Of a DNA stretch of 64,000 nt, positions 17,013-25,660 are shown piece after piece. The notes below the pieces were generated by a model. That model was given only the letters and a program-made list of their open reading frames with translations, searched no databases and was not told where the DNA came from. A program made the translations under genes and the position numbers. The DNA comes from an uncultured Prevotella sp. (GTDB lineage Bacteria; Bacteroidota; Bacteroidia; Bacteroidales; Bacteroidaceae): assembly GCA_946627325.1 (NCBI GenBank), contig CAMOVK010000001.1, positions 16,304 to 80,303 of the forward strand. The letters run 5' to 3'. Position 1 is the stretch's first letter. Each line of letters opens with the position of its first letter.

Positions 17013-17948
17013 ATGAGAAGTATTCCAACCATAACAAAGAACCTACTCATCATAAATATCATCGCCTCCATAGCCACATGGATTATGGCTTCGAAAGGGG
17101 TGGATTTGAACAACATCTTCGGACTGCACTTCTTTCTCGCGTCAGATTTCTCGATATATCAACTTTTGACGTATATGTTCATGCATGGCGGATGGGAACA
17201 TTTGTTTTTCAACATGTTCGCCCTGTGGATGTTTGGATGCGTCATCGAACGAGTATGGGGACCTAAACGTTTCATAGTGTATTATCTTGTCTGTGGCATC
17301 GGAGCCGGATTGATACAGGAAATGGCACAATTCGTAGAGATTTATATGATGAATAGCGACAGAGTGTCCATAGCCCAAATGTTTCATCTAAACCCCATCG
17401 ACCAGCAAACACTCAACGCTATGACCACAGTAGGTGCATCGGGTGCAATCTACGGAATACTTCTTGCTTTCGGAATGATTTTCCCCGAAGAAAGAATATT
17501 CATCTTCCCACTGCCAATACCAATAAAGGCAAAATGGTTCGTAATGATATATGTGGTCATTGAACTCATAGCAGCGCTCGGTACGACCAATAGCGGAGTG
17601 GCACATTTCGCACACCTCGGAGGAATGATTTTCGGATTTTTCCTTATCAGATACTGGCAACGACACCCAGAACTCGATGCCCGCTACGGAAGAAACGTGG
17701 GCAGGCAGTTCTTCGACAATATGCGTAACCGATGGGAAGAGCACAGCCACAAGACTGTAAATACCGAACCAGAACCACCACAATACACACAGAGAGAAAC
17801 CGATATCGAATACAACCAACGACACAAACGACAAGAAGACGAAATCGACAAGATATTAGACAAAATCAGGAAAAACGGCTACGACTCACTTTCCGACGAA
17901 GAAAAGAAGCGACTTTTCGACCAAAGCAAACTCAACACACATGAGTAA
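17013..17948 (+). CDS. Rhomboid-family intramembrane serine protease
   Basis: 311 residues from the ATG at 17013 (MRSIPTITKNLLIINIIAS). The frame is open upstream, but that part overlaps the promoter. Six or so membrane segments carry the rhomboid signatures: the WEHLFFNMFALWMFG region in TM2, the catalytic Ser143 in VGASGAIYG, and the catalytic His201 in HFAHLGGMIFG. It cleaves transmembrane substrates within the inner membrane; the substrates are unknown. A hydrophilic C-terminal tail of about 80 residues is rich in charged residues and ends in a predicted helix (EDEIDKILDKIRKNGYDSLS). It overlaps the next gene by 8 bp, so the two are translationally linked. Confidence 0.92.
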   Translation: MRSIPTITKNLLIINIIASIATWIMASKGVDLNNIFGLHFFLASDFSIYQLLTYMFMHGGWEHLFFNMFALWMFGCVIERVWGPKRFIVYYLVCGIGAGLIQEMAQFVEIYMMNSDRVSIAQMFHLNPIDQQTLNAMTTVGASGAIYGILLAFGMIFPEERIFIFPLPIPIKAKWFVMIYVVIELIAALGTTNSGVAHFAHLGGMIFGFFLIRYWQRHPELDARYGRNVGRQFFDNMRNRWEEHSHKTVNTEPEPPQYTQRETDIEYNQRHKRQEDEIDKILDKIRKNGYDSLSDEEKKRLFDQSKLNTHE

Positions 17949-19035
17949 AACGACCATGAAAAATATCGGTAAGTGGACATTGAAACTTTTGGCAGGAGTC
18001 AATGTGGTAACGGTCATAATTATGTTAATAATTGGAAACTGCGACTTCATACATCCACAAGACTACCCGATACTGTCAACAGCCGGACTATTCTTTCCTT
18101 TCTCAATAGCGCCAAACCTGATATTCCTATTCTTCTGGCTGATTGTAAAATGGAGATACGCAGCCATCTCATTCATAGGGCTACTTCTCGCCTACTCACC
18201 TATAAGGAGTTATTTCCCGCTAAACATAAAAAAAAGTATGCCAGAAAAGACTCTAAAAGTAGTCAGTTTCAATACCTTCCTGTTCGCATTATCCGACAAC
18301 TACAACTCCAAAGACAACTCCATCCTTAACTACTTAAAGAAAACTGATGCCGACATCATCTGCCTACAAGAAGCAGAAACCGAACCATCCATTTTTGATA
18401 TAATAAAAACAGAAATGGGAAAAATCAACTATCAAGTAGATACGGTTGTCAATAAGAAATCGGGCAATATGCTCATGGTAATGAGTAAATACAAAATTTT
18501 GAACCATGAAAAAATCGAATACCGTACAGAATCCAATGTTAGCGCAGCATTCAACATACTCATCGACAACGATACAGTAACTGTAATAAACAACCATTTA
18601 GAATCAACTAAACTTACCGATACCGACAAACGAGGTCTCAAAACAATTCTAATGGGTGGTCTCAACAAAAACTACGCCAAAGAAAGGTCGCTCAAACTAC
18701 TGAAAAAATTAGCCTTGAGCAATTGGGTTCGAGGTCCGCAGGCAGACAGTGTGAGTGCCTACATAAGAAATAAGGCACACAAAGACATAATTGTCTGCGG
18801 CGACTTCAACGACAACCCTTGCTCATATACACTTCGAGTATTTAGGAAGTTGCTCACAGACTGTTATAGAGAGAGTGGCAACGGACCAGGTTATTCTTAC
18901 AACTACAATAAAATCAGAGTTAGAATAGATCATATTTTCTGTTCTGACACATACGAACCAATCGAAACCTATATTGACAATTCCAAACGATTGTCAGACC
19001 ATTATCCTGTCGTTACAATACTGAAAAAGCGATAA
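17941..19035 (+). CDS. Membrane-anchored endonuclease/exonuclease/phosphatase (EEP) family protein
   Basis: 364 residues. Three hydrophobic segments occupy the first about 95 residues, followed by an EEP (DNase I-like) domain: VVSFNTFLFALSDN, DADIICLQEAE with the metal-binding Glu, VINNHLES, CGDFNDNP, and the final SDHYPVV motif. All key metal and catalytic motifs of the fold are present. The domain probably faces the periplasm, but orientation is not proven by sequence. The substrate could be a phosphodiester of nucleic acid or lipid. It overlaps the rhomboid gene by 8 bp, a pairing seen in other Bacteroidales (from memory). Confidence 0.85.
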   Translation: MSKTTMKNIGKWTLKLLAGVNVVTVIIMLIIGNCDFIHPQDYPILSTAGLFFPFSIAPNLIFLFFWLIVKWRYAAISFIGLLLAYSPIRSYFPLNIKKSMPEKTLKVVSFNTFLFALSDNYNSKDNSILNYLKKTDADIICLQEAETEPSIFDIIKTEMGKINYQVDTVVNKKSGNMLMVMSKYKILNHEKIEYRTESNVSAAFNILIDNDTVTVINNHLESTKLTDTDKRGLKTILMGGLNKNYAKERSLKLLKKLALSNWVRGPQADSVSAYIRNKAHKDIIVCGDFNDNPCSYTLRVFRKLLTDCYRESGNGPGYSYNYNKIRVRIDHIFCSDTYEPIETYIDNSKRLSDHYPVVTILKKR

Positions 19036-19070
19036 AATACTGCCTAAAAAACTAATAATCCATGCTATTT

Positions 19071-19102
19071 TTTGCTAATAAACTAAAAAACACATATCTT
19101 TG
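19071..19102 (+). promoter_or_regulatory. Promoter of secDF (TTTG-N20-TATCTTTG)
   Basis: TTTG at 19071-19074 and TATCTTTG at 19095-19102 are separated by 20 bp, a near-ideal Bacteroidetes promoter. The leader would be about 42 nt before the ATG at 19151. Confidence 0.85.
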
Positions 19103-19150
19103 CACGCTATATTGTAATTACGAACAACAAACACAAAAACTATAAAAACA

Positions 19151-22114
19151 ATGCAAAACAAAGGAATTGTACTATTTACTGCCGTTCTGCTGACGCTTGC
19201 AAGTATCTTCTACTTGTCATTCTCAGCAGCAACATCGTATTTCGATAAGCAGGCAGCGAAGATTAAAGACCCTATTGCACAGCAAGATTACAAAGACTCT
19301 GTCAAGTATCTGGGCATTTATTCTTATCAGAAGTGTCTGGAAACACAGGTTGGTCTCGGTCTTGACCTTAAGGGCGGAATGAACGTTATATTGGAAGTTT
19401 CTGTTCCCGACTTGGTGGAAAACCTTGCTGGATACAAGAAGGACGCAGCCTTTATCAAGTCGATGAAAGAGGCAAGAGACGAAGAAGAGCAGACACAAAA
19501 CGACTTTATCTCGCTCTTTATCAAAGCCTACCAACGCAATGCACCAGGTCACCGACTCGCAGAAATTTTTGCTACACAGCAATTACCCGACGTAAAGACC
19601 AATAGCAGTGACCAAGAAGTAGAGAAAGTGCTGCGCCAACGAGTAAGCGAATCTGTAGCCGACGCTAAGAATGTCATAACAAATCGTATTGACCAGTTCG
19701 GTGTTGTTCAGCCAAACATACAGATGCTCGAAGGACAAGAAGGTCGAATCATGGTAGAAATGCCTGGTGTAAAAGACCCAGAGCGTATGCGTAAACTTCT
19801 GCAGGGTAGTGCAAACCTTGAATTCTGGGAGACATACAACTCACAGGAAGTGACTGGCTATCTCGCACAACTCAATACTCGTCTTGCAGGTAATGACGAG
19901 CCAAAAGATTCTGTAACAAACGAAACAGAAGAGAAAGCCGACACTGCAAAGGCTGAGTTGAAGATTAACAAGAAGTCTGCCGACAACAAACTCTCTGCTG
20001 AAAAGCAAGCAGCCGAAAACAAGAAGATGAACCCTCTGTTCTCTATGCTTGAGCCTTCAAACATGGGAGGTAGCATCGTTGGTTTTGCTAATGTACGCGA
20101 CACTGCAGCAATCAACAAGATGTTGCATAGCGATATAGCAAAACAAGTACTTCCTGCAGACCTCAAAATGCTATGGAGTGCGAAACCTTCAGACCTCATT
20201 AAGAACAACAAGCGCATTTACGAGCTTTACGCTTTGAAGATAACAACAGCCGACGGGCGTGCTCCGCTTGAAGGAGATGTTGTAGAATCTGCACGCGACG
20301 ACTTTAACAGCCTTTCAGGAAAGCCAATTGTAAGTATGTCGATGAACGACGATGGTGCACGCCGCTGGGCTGCACTCACCCGCGCCAACGTTGGCAAACC
20401 TATTGCAATTGTACTCGACGGACTGGTATATTGCGCTCCAGCTCCACACAACGAAATCACGGGAGGAAATTCAGAAATATCTGGAAGTTTTACAATTGAA
20501 GATACAAAAGACCTGGCAAACACACTGAAGTCGGGTCGTATGAAAGCCCCTGTTCGCATCGTTCAGGAAGAAGTTGTTGGTCCTTCTCTCGGACAGCAAT
20601 CAATCAAGCAAGGTATCATTTCGTTTATCTTTGCTTTTATCATACTGATGATTTACATGGTGATGATGTATAATTTCATCCCAGGTATGGTTGCCAACTG
20701 CGCGTTGCTACTCAACTTGTTCTTCACCTTTGGTATTATGGCTTCATTCCAATCTGCACTTACGATGCCTGGTATTGCTGGTATCGTGCTGGCTTTGGGT
20801 ATGGCTGTTGATGCTAATGTGCTTATCTATGAGCGCACTCGTGAAGAGATGCGAGGAGGCAAGAATGTTAAACAGGCTCTGCAGGCTGGATATAGCAATG
20901 CTTTCTCTGCAATTTTCGACAGTAACCTTACATCAATTATTACAGGTATCATACTTGCCGTAATCGGAACAGGTCCTGTTCGCGGTTTTGCCGTAACGCT
21001 TATCATCGGTATCTGCTGTTCTTTCTTCACAGCAGTGTTCCTCACCCGCATTGTTTACGAATACATGCTCGGCAAAGGCAAGTGGCAGAACCTCAAGTTC
21101 TATACAGGCATCTCTAAGAATTTGATGCAGAACACGGCATTCAAGTTTATGTCGATGTATCGCAAGACGTTTACCATTTGGGGTATTGCCGCAGTAGTAT
21201 TCATCTGCTTCTTCTTTGTGAGAGGTTTGAGTCGCAGCATTGATTTCACTGGTGGACGCAACTATGTAGTTAAATTTGAGAAAGCTGTTCAACCCGAAGA
21301 GGTTAACGCTGCCCTTCGCACCGAGTTCGAAGGCTACACTGCGAGTGCGCTGGCACTTGGCACCGATGGTCAAACTATCCGTGTATCTACTAACTACAAG
21401 ATAGAGTCGAACAGCCTGACCGTTGACGACGAGGCAGAACAGAAATTGTTCAATGCCCTGTCGAAAGCAGGCTTGGTTACTCAGAAAGACCTCAAGACCT
21501 TTAAGGATCCTGACGACCGCAATGGTGGTTCAATAATCAGCTCTACAAAGGTTGGTCCTTCAATTGCTAAAGACGTAACTCACAAGGCGATCATATCTGT
21601 CATCGTTGCTTTGATTGCAATCTTCCTGTATATCCTTATACGCTTCCGCAACGTAGCGTTCTCGGTAGGCAGTATCGTTGCATTGGCATTCGACACGTTG
21701 ATAGTTATCGGTTTCTACTCAATGCTCTGGGGTATCGTTCCGTTCTCTTTGGAAATCGACCAGACCTTCATCGGAGCGATATTGACCGTTATCGGTTATT
21801 CTATCAACGACAAGGTGGTTGTCTTCGACCGCGTTCGTGAGAACTTGAAGCTCTATCGTAAGCGTGACACTCTGACGATATTCAACTCGTCGCTCAATCA
21901 GACGCTTGCGCGAACAATCAACACTTCAGTTTCTACACTTATCGTTCTTCTCTGTATTTTCTTCTTTGGTGGTGAAAGCATCCGCAGTTTCTCATTTGCG
22001 ATGATTCTCGGTGTTGTCTTTGGCACACTGTCGTCGCTTTTCATTGCGGCTCCACTTGCTTATCTGACAATGGGCAATAAGATAAATACGGAAGATGTCG
22101 AAGAAAGCAAATAA
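19151..22114 (+). CDS. secDF: Protein translocase subunit SecDF (fused SecD and SecF)
   Basis: 987 residues with both halves of the SecDF complex in one chain, as usual in Bacteroidetes. SecD: TM1 near residues 5-27, the VGLGLDLKGGMNVILEV motif, periplasmic domains P1/head, and the TM core with LALGMAVDANVLIYERTREE. SecF begins at about residue 660, with RSIDFTGGRNYVVKFE and the VIGYSINDKVVVFDRVREN motif. It uses the proton gradient to pull preproteins across the inner membrane after SecA/SecYEG. A Lys/Glu/Ala-rich low-complexity stretch (about residues 250-295) sits within the periplasmic part. It is monocistronic, with its own promoter and terminator. Confidence 0.97.
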   Translation: MQNKGIVLFTAVLLTLASIFYLSFSAATSYFDKQAAKIKDPIAQQDYKDSVKYLGIYSYQKCLETQVGLGLDLKGGMNVILEVSVPDLVENLAGYKKDAAFIKSMKEARDEEEQTQNDFISLFIKAYQRNAPGHRLAEIFATQQLPDVKTNSSDQEVEKVLRQRVSESVADAKNVITNRIDQFGVVQPNIQMLEGQEGRIMVEMPGVKDPERMRKLLQGSANLEFWETYNSQEVTGYLAQLNTRLAGNDEPKDSVTNETEEKADTAKAELKINKKSADNKLSAEKQAAENKKMNPLFSMLEPSNMGGSIVGFANVRDTAAINKMLHSDIAKQVLPADLKMLWSAKPSDLIKNNKRIYELYALKITTADGRAPLEGDVVESARDDFNSLSGKPIVSMSMNDDGARRWAALTRANVGKPIAIVLDGLVYCAPAPHNEITGGNSEISGSFTIEDTKDLANTLKSGRMKAPVRIVQEEVVGPSLGQQSIKQGIISFIFAFIILMIYMVMMYNFIPGMVANCALLLNLFFTFGIMASFQSALTMPGIAGIVLALGMAVDANVLIYERTREEMRGGKNVKQALQAGYSNAFSAIFDSNLTSIITGIILAVIGTGPVRGFAVTLIIGICCSFFTAVFLTRIVYEYMLGKGKWQNLKFYTGISKNLMQNTAFKFMSMYRKTFTIWGIAAVVFICFFFVRGLSRSIDFTGGRNYVVKFEKAVQPEEVNAALRTEFEGYTASALALGTDGQTIRVSTNYKIESNSLTVDDEAEQKLFNALSKAGLVTQKDLKTFKDPDDRNGGSIISSTKVGPSIAKDVTHKAIISVIVALIAIFLYILIRFRNVAFSVGSIVALAFDTLIVIGFYSMLWGIVPFSLEIDQTFIGAILTVIGYSINDKVVVFDRVRENLKLYRKRDTLTIFNSSLNQTLARTINTSVSTLIVLLCIFFFGGESIRSFSFAMILGVVFGTLSSLFIAAPLAYLTMGNKINTEDVEESK

Positions 22115-22145
22115 GACATTTTTGTAAAAACAAGTTTACACGACA

Positions 22146-22190
22146 GAGAGCCTGACGAACATTTCATTCGTCAGGCTCTCATTTTTATTG
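22146..22190 (+). terminator. Rho-independent terminator of secDF
   Basis: A 14-bp perfect stem (GAGAGCCTGACGAA and its complement, 7-nt loop) followed by ATTTTTATT, 31 bp after the secDF stop. Confidence 0.9.
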
Positions 22191-22205
22191 ATAATGATTT
22201 GCGTG

Positions 22206-22277
22206 CGGTCTCACCGAGAATCGAACTCGGATCTAATCTTTAGGAGAGACTTGTTCTATCCATTGAACTATGAGACC
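22206..22277 (-). tRNA. tRNA-Arg (anticodon CCT)
   Basis: Read on the minus strand the 72-nt gene folds as a cloverleaf. The acceptor stem is GGTCTCA/TGAGACC, and the D arm contains GTTCAATGGATAGAAC. The anticodon stem AGTCT/AGATT carries the loop CTCCTAA with CCT at positions 34-36. The T arm is CCGAG-TTCGATT-CTCGG. The discriminator is G and the CCA end is not encoded. It decodes AGG and is charged by ArgS, whose gene is at 3.5 kb. Confidence 0.95.
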
Positions 22278-22302
22278 AAGCGGCTGCAAAGGTAATAAAT
22301 TC

Positions 22303-22731
22303 TTATGAATTGCGCGAACATTCGCTACATATTCCTTTCACTATGTATTCCGAATGTTCCACTTGAAATCCTGTTGGCAATGGCACTGCAGGTATTTCTA
22401 CGTTTGTGAGGCAATATGTTCGGTGGCATTTTGTACACGTCAGATGCACATGTCCTCGCCTGTGATTATGGTCTTCGCACGTGCAGACACAGTATTTCTG
22501 CATAGCTGACCCATCGTCGATTTCGTGAAGGAGTTCTCCTTCTACGAGTGTATGCATGGTTCGGAATAGCGTTGACCGTTCTACCGTTGGCAGCAGTTCT
22601 TCGAGTTCGGCTATCGAAAAGGCATTTGCAAGTCTTGTTCGTATTGTTTTCCATACGAGAAGTCTCACTGCCGTCACTCTAATGCCTGCATTGTCGAGTG
22701 TCTGTTCGTCGGATATTACAAATGGCGTCAT
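22303..22731 (-). CDS. Fur-family metalloregulator, probably Zn/Cu-responsive control of the adjacent permease
   Basis: 142 residues: an N-terminal winged helix (AGIRVTAVRLLVWKTIRTRL through SIAELEELLPTVERSTLFRT, the recognition helix) and a C-terminal dimerisation domain with His-rich metal ligands (EDHNHRRGHVHLTC). Structural zinc cysteines are CTKCHRTYC and CSEC. It begins 39 bp after the stop of the metal-efflux permease, in the same operon, which makes a Zn- or Cu-linked regulator more likely than an iron regulator. Two inverted repeats around the permease promoter are candidate operators. The exact metal is inferred. Confidence 0.87.
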   Translation of the reverse strand: MTPFVISDEQTLDNAGIRVTAVRLLVWKTIRTRLANAFSIAELEELLPTVERSTLFRTMHTLVEGELLHEIDDGSAMQKYCVCTCEDHNHRRGHVHLTCTKCHRTYCLTNVEIPAVPLPTGFQVEHSEYIVKGICSECSRNS

Positions 22732-22769
22732 ACTTTAATATAACGACATTATTATTGTTTTATTGTTTG

Positions 22770-23909
22770 TTATTCGTGGCAACAGGAGCAGTGGTGTCCG
22801 CTTTTTCCCTTACTTAGGTGCTTAACCAATGCATAGATGAGGAGTATTGTCAGAAATACGGTGCACGTCCACTGGAATGGTGTGCCGCTTGTTTGGCAGC
22901 AAGTGAGTTGTTCAAGCGACGCTGTGAACCATTCTCTCGGCAGCAATAGGTCGATTATCAGTCCTGCAACTACTGCTCCTGCTACTATTGATACGATGTA
23001 ACTGACGAGAGTCTTAGTTCCTAATCGATGACGTATGACGAGTATTGATGCCATGTTTGCTGCTGGACCTGCCATTAGGAGAACGAGACCAGCTCCTGGT
23101 GTCAGTCCCTTCATCATCAAAGCTACGGCTATAGGTATGCTTCCCGTCGCGCATACATACATTGGAACGCTTATTGCCAACACAAGTAGCATCGAAAGCA
23201 ATGAGTTGTCCTTGAATGCCGCCATCCATTCGTTTGGCACAAATACTGTAATCAGCGCAGCAATGACGATGCCGATGACTAACCACTTACCTATGTCGTC
23301 AATCATATCAATGAAAGCATATTGTAGAGCCTCTTTCATTTTACCGATGAAACCGACGTTTTTTGTTGTTTTGTCATGATGACAACAGCAGGATTCTTCC
23401 TCTTTGGCATTGTCTTCGTGGTGACAGCAACACGTTTCTTCTTCATGACAATGGCACGAGTCGGAGCCACAACAGCACTCATCGGCACGTTTTTCATCGG
23501 TTTCATCGGTGTTTTCTTTATCTATTACGTTGGTAATTGCTCCTCCGAAGAGTGCTGTCAGCAGTGCTACTACTGGTCGGATGATGGCAAATGGCAACCC
23601 CATGAGGGAATAAGTCGCCACGATGGAATCGACTCCTGTCTGCGGTGTTGCTATCAGGAACGAGACTACTGCGCTCTTCGAGGCTCCTTCCTTTCGCAAA
23701 GACATCGCTGTGGGTATTACGCCACACGAACATAGCGGTAGTGGAATACCGAGCAGGGCAGCGTTTACAACTGAGCGGAAAGAGTGCTTTGATAGATATT
23801 TTTTATATAGATTGCTGGGCACGAACGCGTGCATCAGTCCGGCAATGAAAAATCCCAACAAGAGATATGGCGACATCTCGTTGACTAAATGTAGAATTTC
23901 TGTAAGCAT
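22770..23909 (-). CDS. SO_0444-type permease, putative Cu/Zn efflux transporter with Cys/His-rich loop
   Basis: 379 residues, a two-domain permease of the DUF318/ArsP-like group. The first half is LLGFFIAGLMHAFVPSNLYK and LLGIPLPLCSCGVIPTAMSL, with the conserved PLCSCG motif. The second half has WLVIGIVIAALITVFVPNEW. The linker between them (about residues 140-190) is packed with Cys and His (DECCCGSDSCHCHEEETCCC, then EESCCCHHDK), and the C terminus ends GHHCSCCHE; these are probable metal-binding sites. It is expected to export zinc or copper from the cytoplasm. The Fur-like gene follows in the operon. The start ATG at 23909 lies just downstream of two inverted repeats. Confidence 0.87.
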   Translation of the reverse strand: MLTEILHLVNEMSPYLLLGFFIAGLMHAFVPSNLYKKYLSKHSFRSVVNAALLGIPLPLCSCGVIPTAMSLRKEGASKSAVVSFLIATPQTGVDSIVATYSLMGLPFAIIRPVVALLTALFGGAITNVIDKENTDETDEKRADECCCGSDSCHCHEEETCCCHHEDNAKEEESCCCHHDKTTKNVGFIGKMKEALQYAFIDMIDDIGKWLVIGIVIAALITVFVPNEWMAAFKDNSLLSMLLVLAISVPMYVCATGSIPIAVALMMKGLTPGAGLVLLMAGPAANMASILVIRHRLGTKTLVSYIVSIVAGAVVAGLIIDLLLPREWFTASLEQLTCCQTSGTPFQWTCTVFLTILLIYALVKHLSKGKSGHHCSCCHE

Positions 23910-23910
23910 A

Positions 23911-23951
23911 ACCTTTGTGTTTTCGTTTTATTTGTTTGCGAAAACAAAGGT
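23911..23951 (-). promoter_or_regulatory. Inverted repeat over the permease -7 box, candidate Fur-family operator
   Basis: The arms ACCTTTGTGTTTTCG (23911-23925) and CGAAAACAAAGGT (23939-23951) are complementary except for one bulged base, with a 13-bp centre. The outer arm includes the minus-strand -7 box TACCTTTG (plus CAAAGGTA, 23945-23952), so a bound dimer would block the promoter. It lies between the promoter and the permease start. As RNA it could also form a 5' leader hairpin. Confidence 0.6.
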
Positions 23952-23959
23952 AGGTATTG

Positions 23960-23979
23960 ACCTTTTCACGTTAAAAGGT
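23960..23979. promoter_or_regulatory. Second inverted repeat upstream of the permease promoter
   Basis: ACCTTTTCACGTTAAAAGGT has 7-bp inverted arms (ACCTTTT/AAAAGGT) around a 6-bp centre. It lies 8-27 bp upstream of the -7 box, across the expected -33 region. It could be a further operator for the co-encoded Fur-like protein. Confidence 0.5.
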
Positions 23980-24019
23980 TTATTTCGAAAATGTGTGATT
24001 TTTGCAATTCAGTCGCAAC

Positions 24020-24934
24020 TTAAACCAAGAGCCATGTCATATAGGCTGCAAACATGGCGAGTAGCAAGAAGCCTTCCCATCGCTCGACCTTCAATTTGGT
24101 GTAGGAGAAAGCCCATAGTAGTATTATCGACACGAACATTACTGCGAAATCTACTATCGTTATGCCAGATATTGCCATTGGTTTTACTATTCCTGTCAGT
24201 CCGAGAATGAGCAGAATGTTGAATATATTTGAGCCTAACACGTTTCCTATTGCTATTGCACTTTGTCCTTTTCTTGCTGCCACGACACTTGTTGCCAGTT
24301 CGGGCAGCGATGTTCCGCCAGCTACTATCGTGAGTCCTATTACAGCTTCGCTTACTCCAAGTGCTGCAGCCAGCTGTGTTGCGTTTTCGACGAACACTCT
24401 ACTTCCTACGATTAGTAGTGCCAGTCCGACTATTATCAGCAGTGTTGACTTTCCGAGCGACACGTGTTGTGTTGTCGATGGGCTGTCGTTTTTTGCCGAT
24501 TTCACCGTCATATAGATAAATACTATGAAGGCTATAAAGAGTAGTAGTGCATCTATACGACTTATATTCTTGTCGGAACATATTATCGTCAGAAGCAATG
24601 TTGTCGCGGCGGCTATTGGCAAATCACGTCGGGCAGTTATGCGGCTGATTGCTATTGGTGCTACTGCGGCAGCGGCACCTGCTATGAGAAGAGTGTTGAA
24701 GATATTGCTTCCTACTACGTTTCCTACTGCCATATCGGGTGTTCCTTTAATGGCTGCAACGAGACTAATAAAGAGTTCGGGGGCTGAAGTGCCTATTGCA
24801 ACTACCGTAAGTCCTATCACTATCTCTGAAATCTGCATGCGCTTGGCAAGTCCTACGGCTCCTTCTGTCATGCGGTCGGCACCATAGAGAACTACTACGA
24901 TGCCTATTATTATAAGTAGAATGTTGATTATCAT
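24020..24934 (-). CDS. Calcium/sodium antiporter, YrbG-like CaCA family
   Basis: 304 residues with about ten membrane segments in two inverted halves. Each half carries the alpha-repeat signature: VVAIGTSAPELFISLVAAIK, then GNVVGSNIFNTLL in the first; VAGGTSLPELATSVVAARK, then GNVLGSNIFNILL in the second. The acidic Glu in each repeat binds the cation. It exchanges Na+ (or K+) for Ca2+ across the inner membrane. It is divergent in style from the neighbouring permease and has its own upstream hairpin/promoter region at 24941-24985. Confidence 0.93.
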   Translation of the reverse strand: MIINILLIIIGIVVVLYGADRMTEGAVGLAKRMQISEIVIGLTVVAIGTSAPELFISLVAAIKGTPDMAVGNVVGSNIFNTLLIAGAAAAVAPIAISRITARRDLPIAAATTLLLTIICSDKNISRIDALLLFIAFIVFIYMTVKSAKNDSPSTTQHVSLGKSTLLIIVGLALLIVGSRVFVENATQLAAALGVSEAVIGLTIVAGGTSLPELATSVVAARKGQSAIAIGNVLGSNIFNILLILGLTGIVKPMAISGITIVDFAVMFVSIILLWAFSYTKLKVERWEGFLLLAMFAAYMTWLLV

Positions 24935-24940
24935 CTCTTA

Positions 24941-24985
24941 AAACAAAAAATCTTTACCTCGCGCAAAGGTAAAGATTTTTTGTTT
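24941..24985 (-). terminator. Strong palindromic terminator after hsp20
   Basis: A 19-bp inverted repeat with a 7-nt loop, A-rich on the left and T-rich on the right, so it works in both directions. On the minus strand it follows the hsp20 stop (25013) and ends in a U run. The minus-strand sequence TACCTTTG at 24964-24971 inside it also matches a -7 box for the antiporter gene, but this overlap may be chance. Confidence 0.75.
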
Positions 24986-25012
24986 TATGGCAATCTATAA
25001 ATCTGTAAAAAC

Positions 25013-25441
25013 TTATCCTACTGATATCTGTCGGGCAACTGTCACCTCCTCCTTGATTATTTTAGGCAATGTGACTGTAAGTACTCCGTCATCGACTTTT
25101 GCTTCTATCTTGTCTTTATCTACATCGTCGGGCAGTATAAGTGTCTGTGAATACTTCGAATAGGCAAATTCTCTGCGCAGGTAGCGAGCCTTCTGATCCT
25201 CGTCCTTCACTTCGCGTTTGCTCTCCATTTTGATAGTAAGATTGCCTTCGTGGTTGATGTTTACGTCGAAATCTTCTTTCTTCATGCCTGGTGCAGCAAG
25301 CTCCACTCTATAGTTTTTTTCTGTCTCTATCACGTTGATGGCAGGTGCCGTAGCATTCGTACGGGGCATGAAATCTGTGTTGAAAAAGTCGTTGAAAACT
25401 TCTGGCAGCCAGTTGCTGCGGTGCATTGTTGGGTACATCAT
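25013..25441 (-). CDS. Small heat-shock protein, Hsp20/alpha-crystallin family
   Basis: 142-residue ATP-independent holdase chaperone. A short N-terminal arm (WLPEVFNDFFNTDFM) precedes the alpha-crystallin domain (APAINVIETEKNYRVELAAP through DDGVLTVTLPK, with the conserved GVL). The tail IIKEEVTVARQI carries an I-x-I/V-like C-terminal segment. Unusually for this phylum, a clear Shine-Dalgarno-like GGAG lies 9 bp upstream of the ATG at 25441. A direct repeat of GACAAAATG(T/A)CA about 100 bp upstream may be a stress-control site. The gene ends at a strong palindromic terminator. Confidence 0.94.
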   Translation of the reverse strand: MMYPTMHRSNWLPEVFNDFFNTDFMPRTNATAPAINVIETEKNYRVELAAPGMKKEDFDVNINHEGNLTIKMESKREVKDEDQKARYLRREFAYSKYSQTLILPDDVDKDKIEAKVDDGVLTVTLPKIIKEEVTVARQISVG

Positions 25442-25537
25442 AGTTGTAATCTCCTATTTTTAATTGTTGTTTTTATGTTAGCTTTTTATGCGCTTCTACT
25501 TTCACAAATCGCAATATCCATACCAACCAAAACAGTG

Positions 25538-25570
25538 TGTCATTTTGTCGCAAATCGATGACATTTTGTC
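25538..25570. promoter_or_regulatory. Direct repeat upstream of hsp20, possible regulator site
   Basis: CATTTTGTC occurs at 25541-25549 and 25562-25570, a 21-bp spacing; extended copies read GACAAAATGTCA and GACAAAATGACA on the minus strand. The pair also contains the inverted arms TGTCA/TGACA. It lies about 100 bp upstream of the hsp20 start and immediately before the first 83-bp array. A role in hsp20 control is inferred from position only. Confidence 0.4.
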
Positions 25571-25577
25571 TGAATTT

Positions 25578-25660
25578 GAAAAGATATGCTTTCCGCGTTG
25601 GAAAGATATGCTATCCAACTTGGAAAGGTATCCTTTCCGAGTCGAAAAGGCATGCTTTCC
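25578..25660. repeat. 83-bp array, copy 1: four 17-bp near-palindromes at 22-bp period
   Basis: Units start at 25578, 25600, 25622 and 25644. They read GAAAAGATATGCTTTCC, GGAAAGATATGCTATCC, GGAAAGGTATCCTTTCC and GAAAAGGCATGCTTTCC, separated by the 5-bp spacers gcgtt, aactt and gagtc. The gap is between the divergent hsp20 and outer-membrane receptor-like genes (25442-25818). The array lies about 100 bp upstream of the -7 box of the rightward gene. Apart from this array, the direct repeat and the promoter, the 377-bp gap shows nothing else. Confidence 0.93.

Noticed and set aside
24964..24971. Promoter box TACCTTTG inside the hairpin at 24941-24985
   Set aside because: It matches the consensus, but it sits in the stem/loop of a strong terminator and has no -33 partner, so I list the hairpin as a terminator only.
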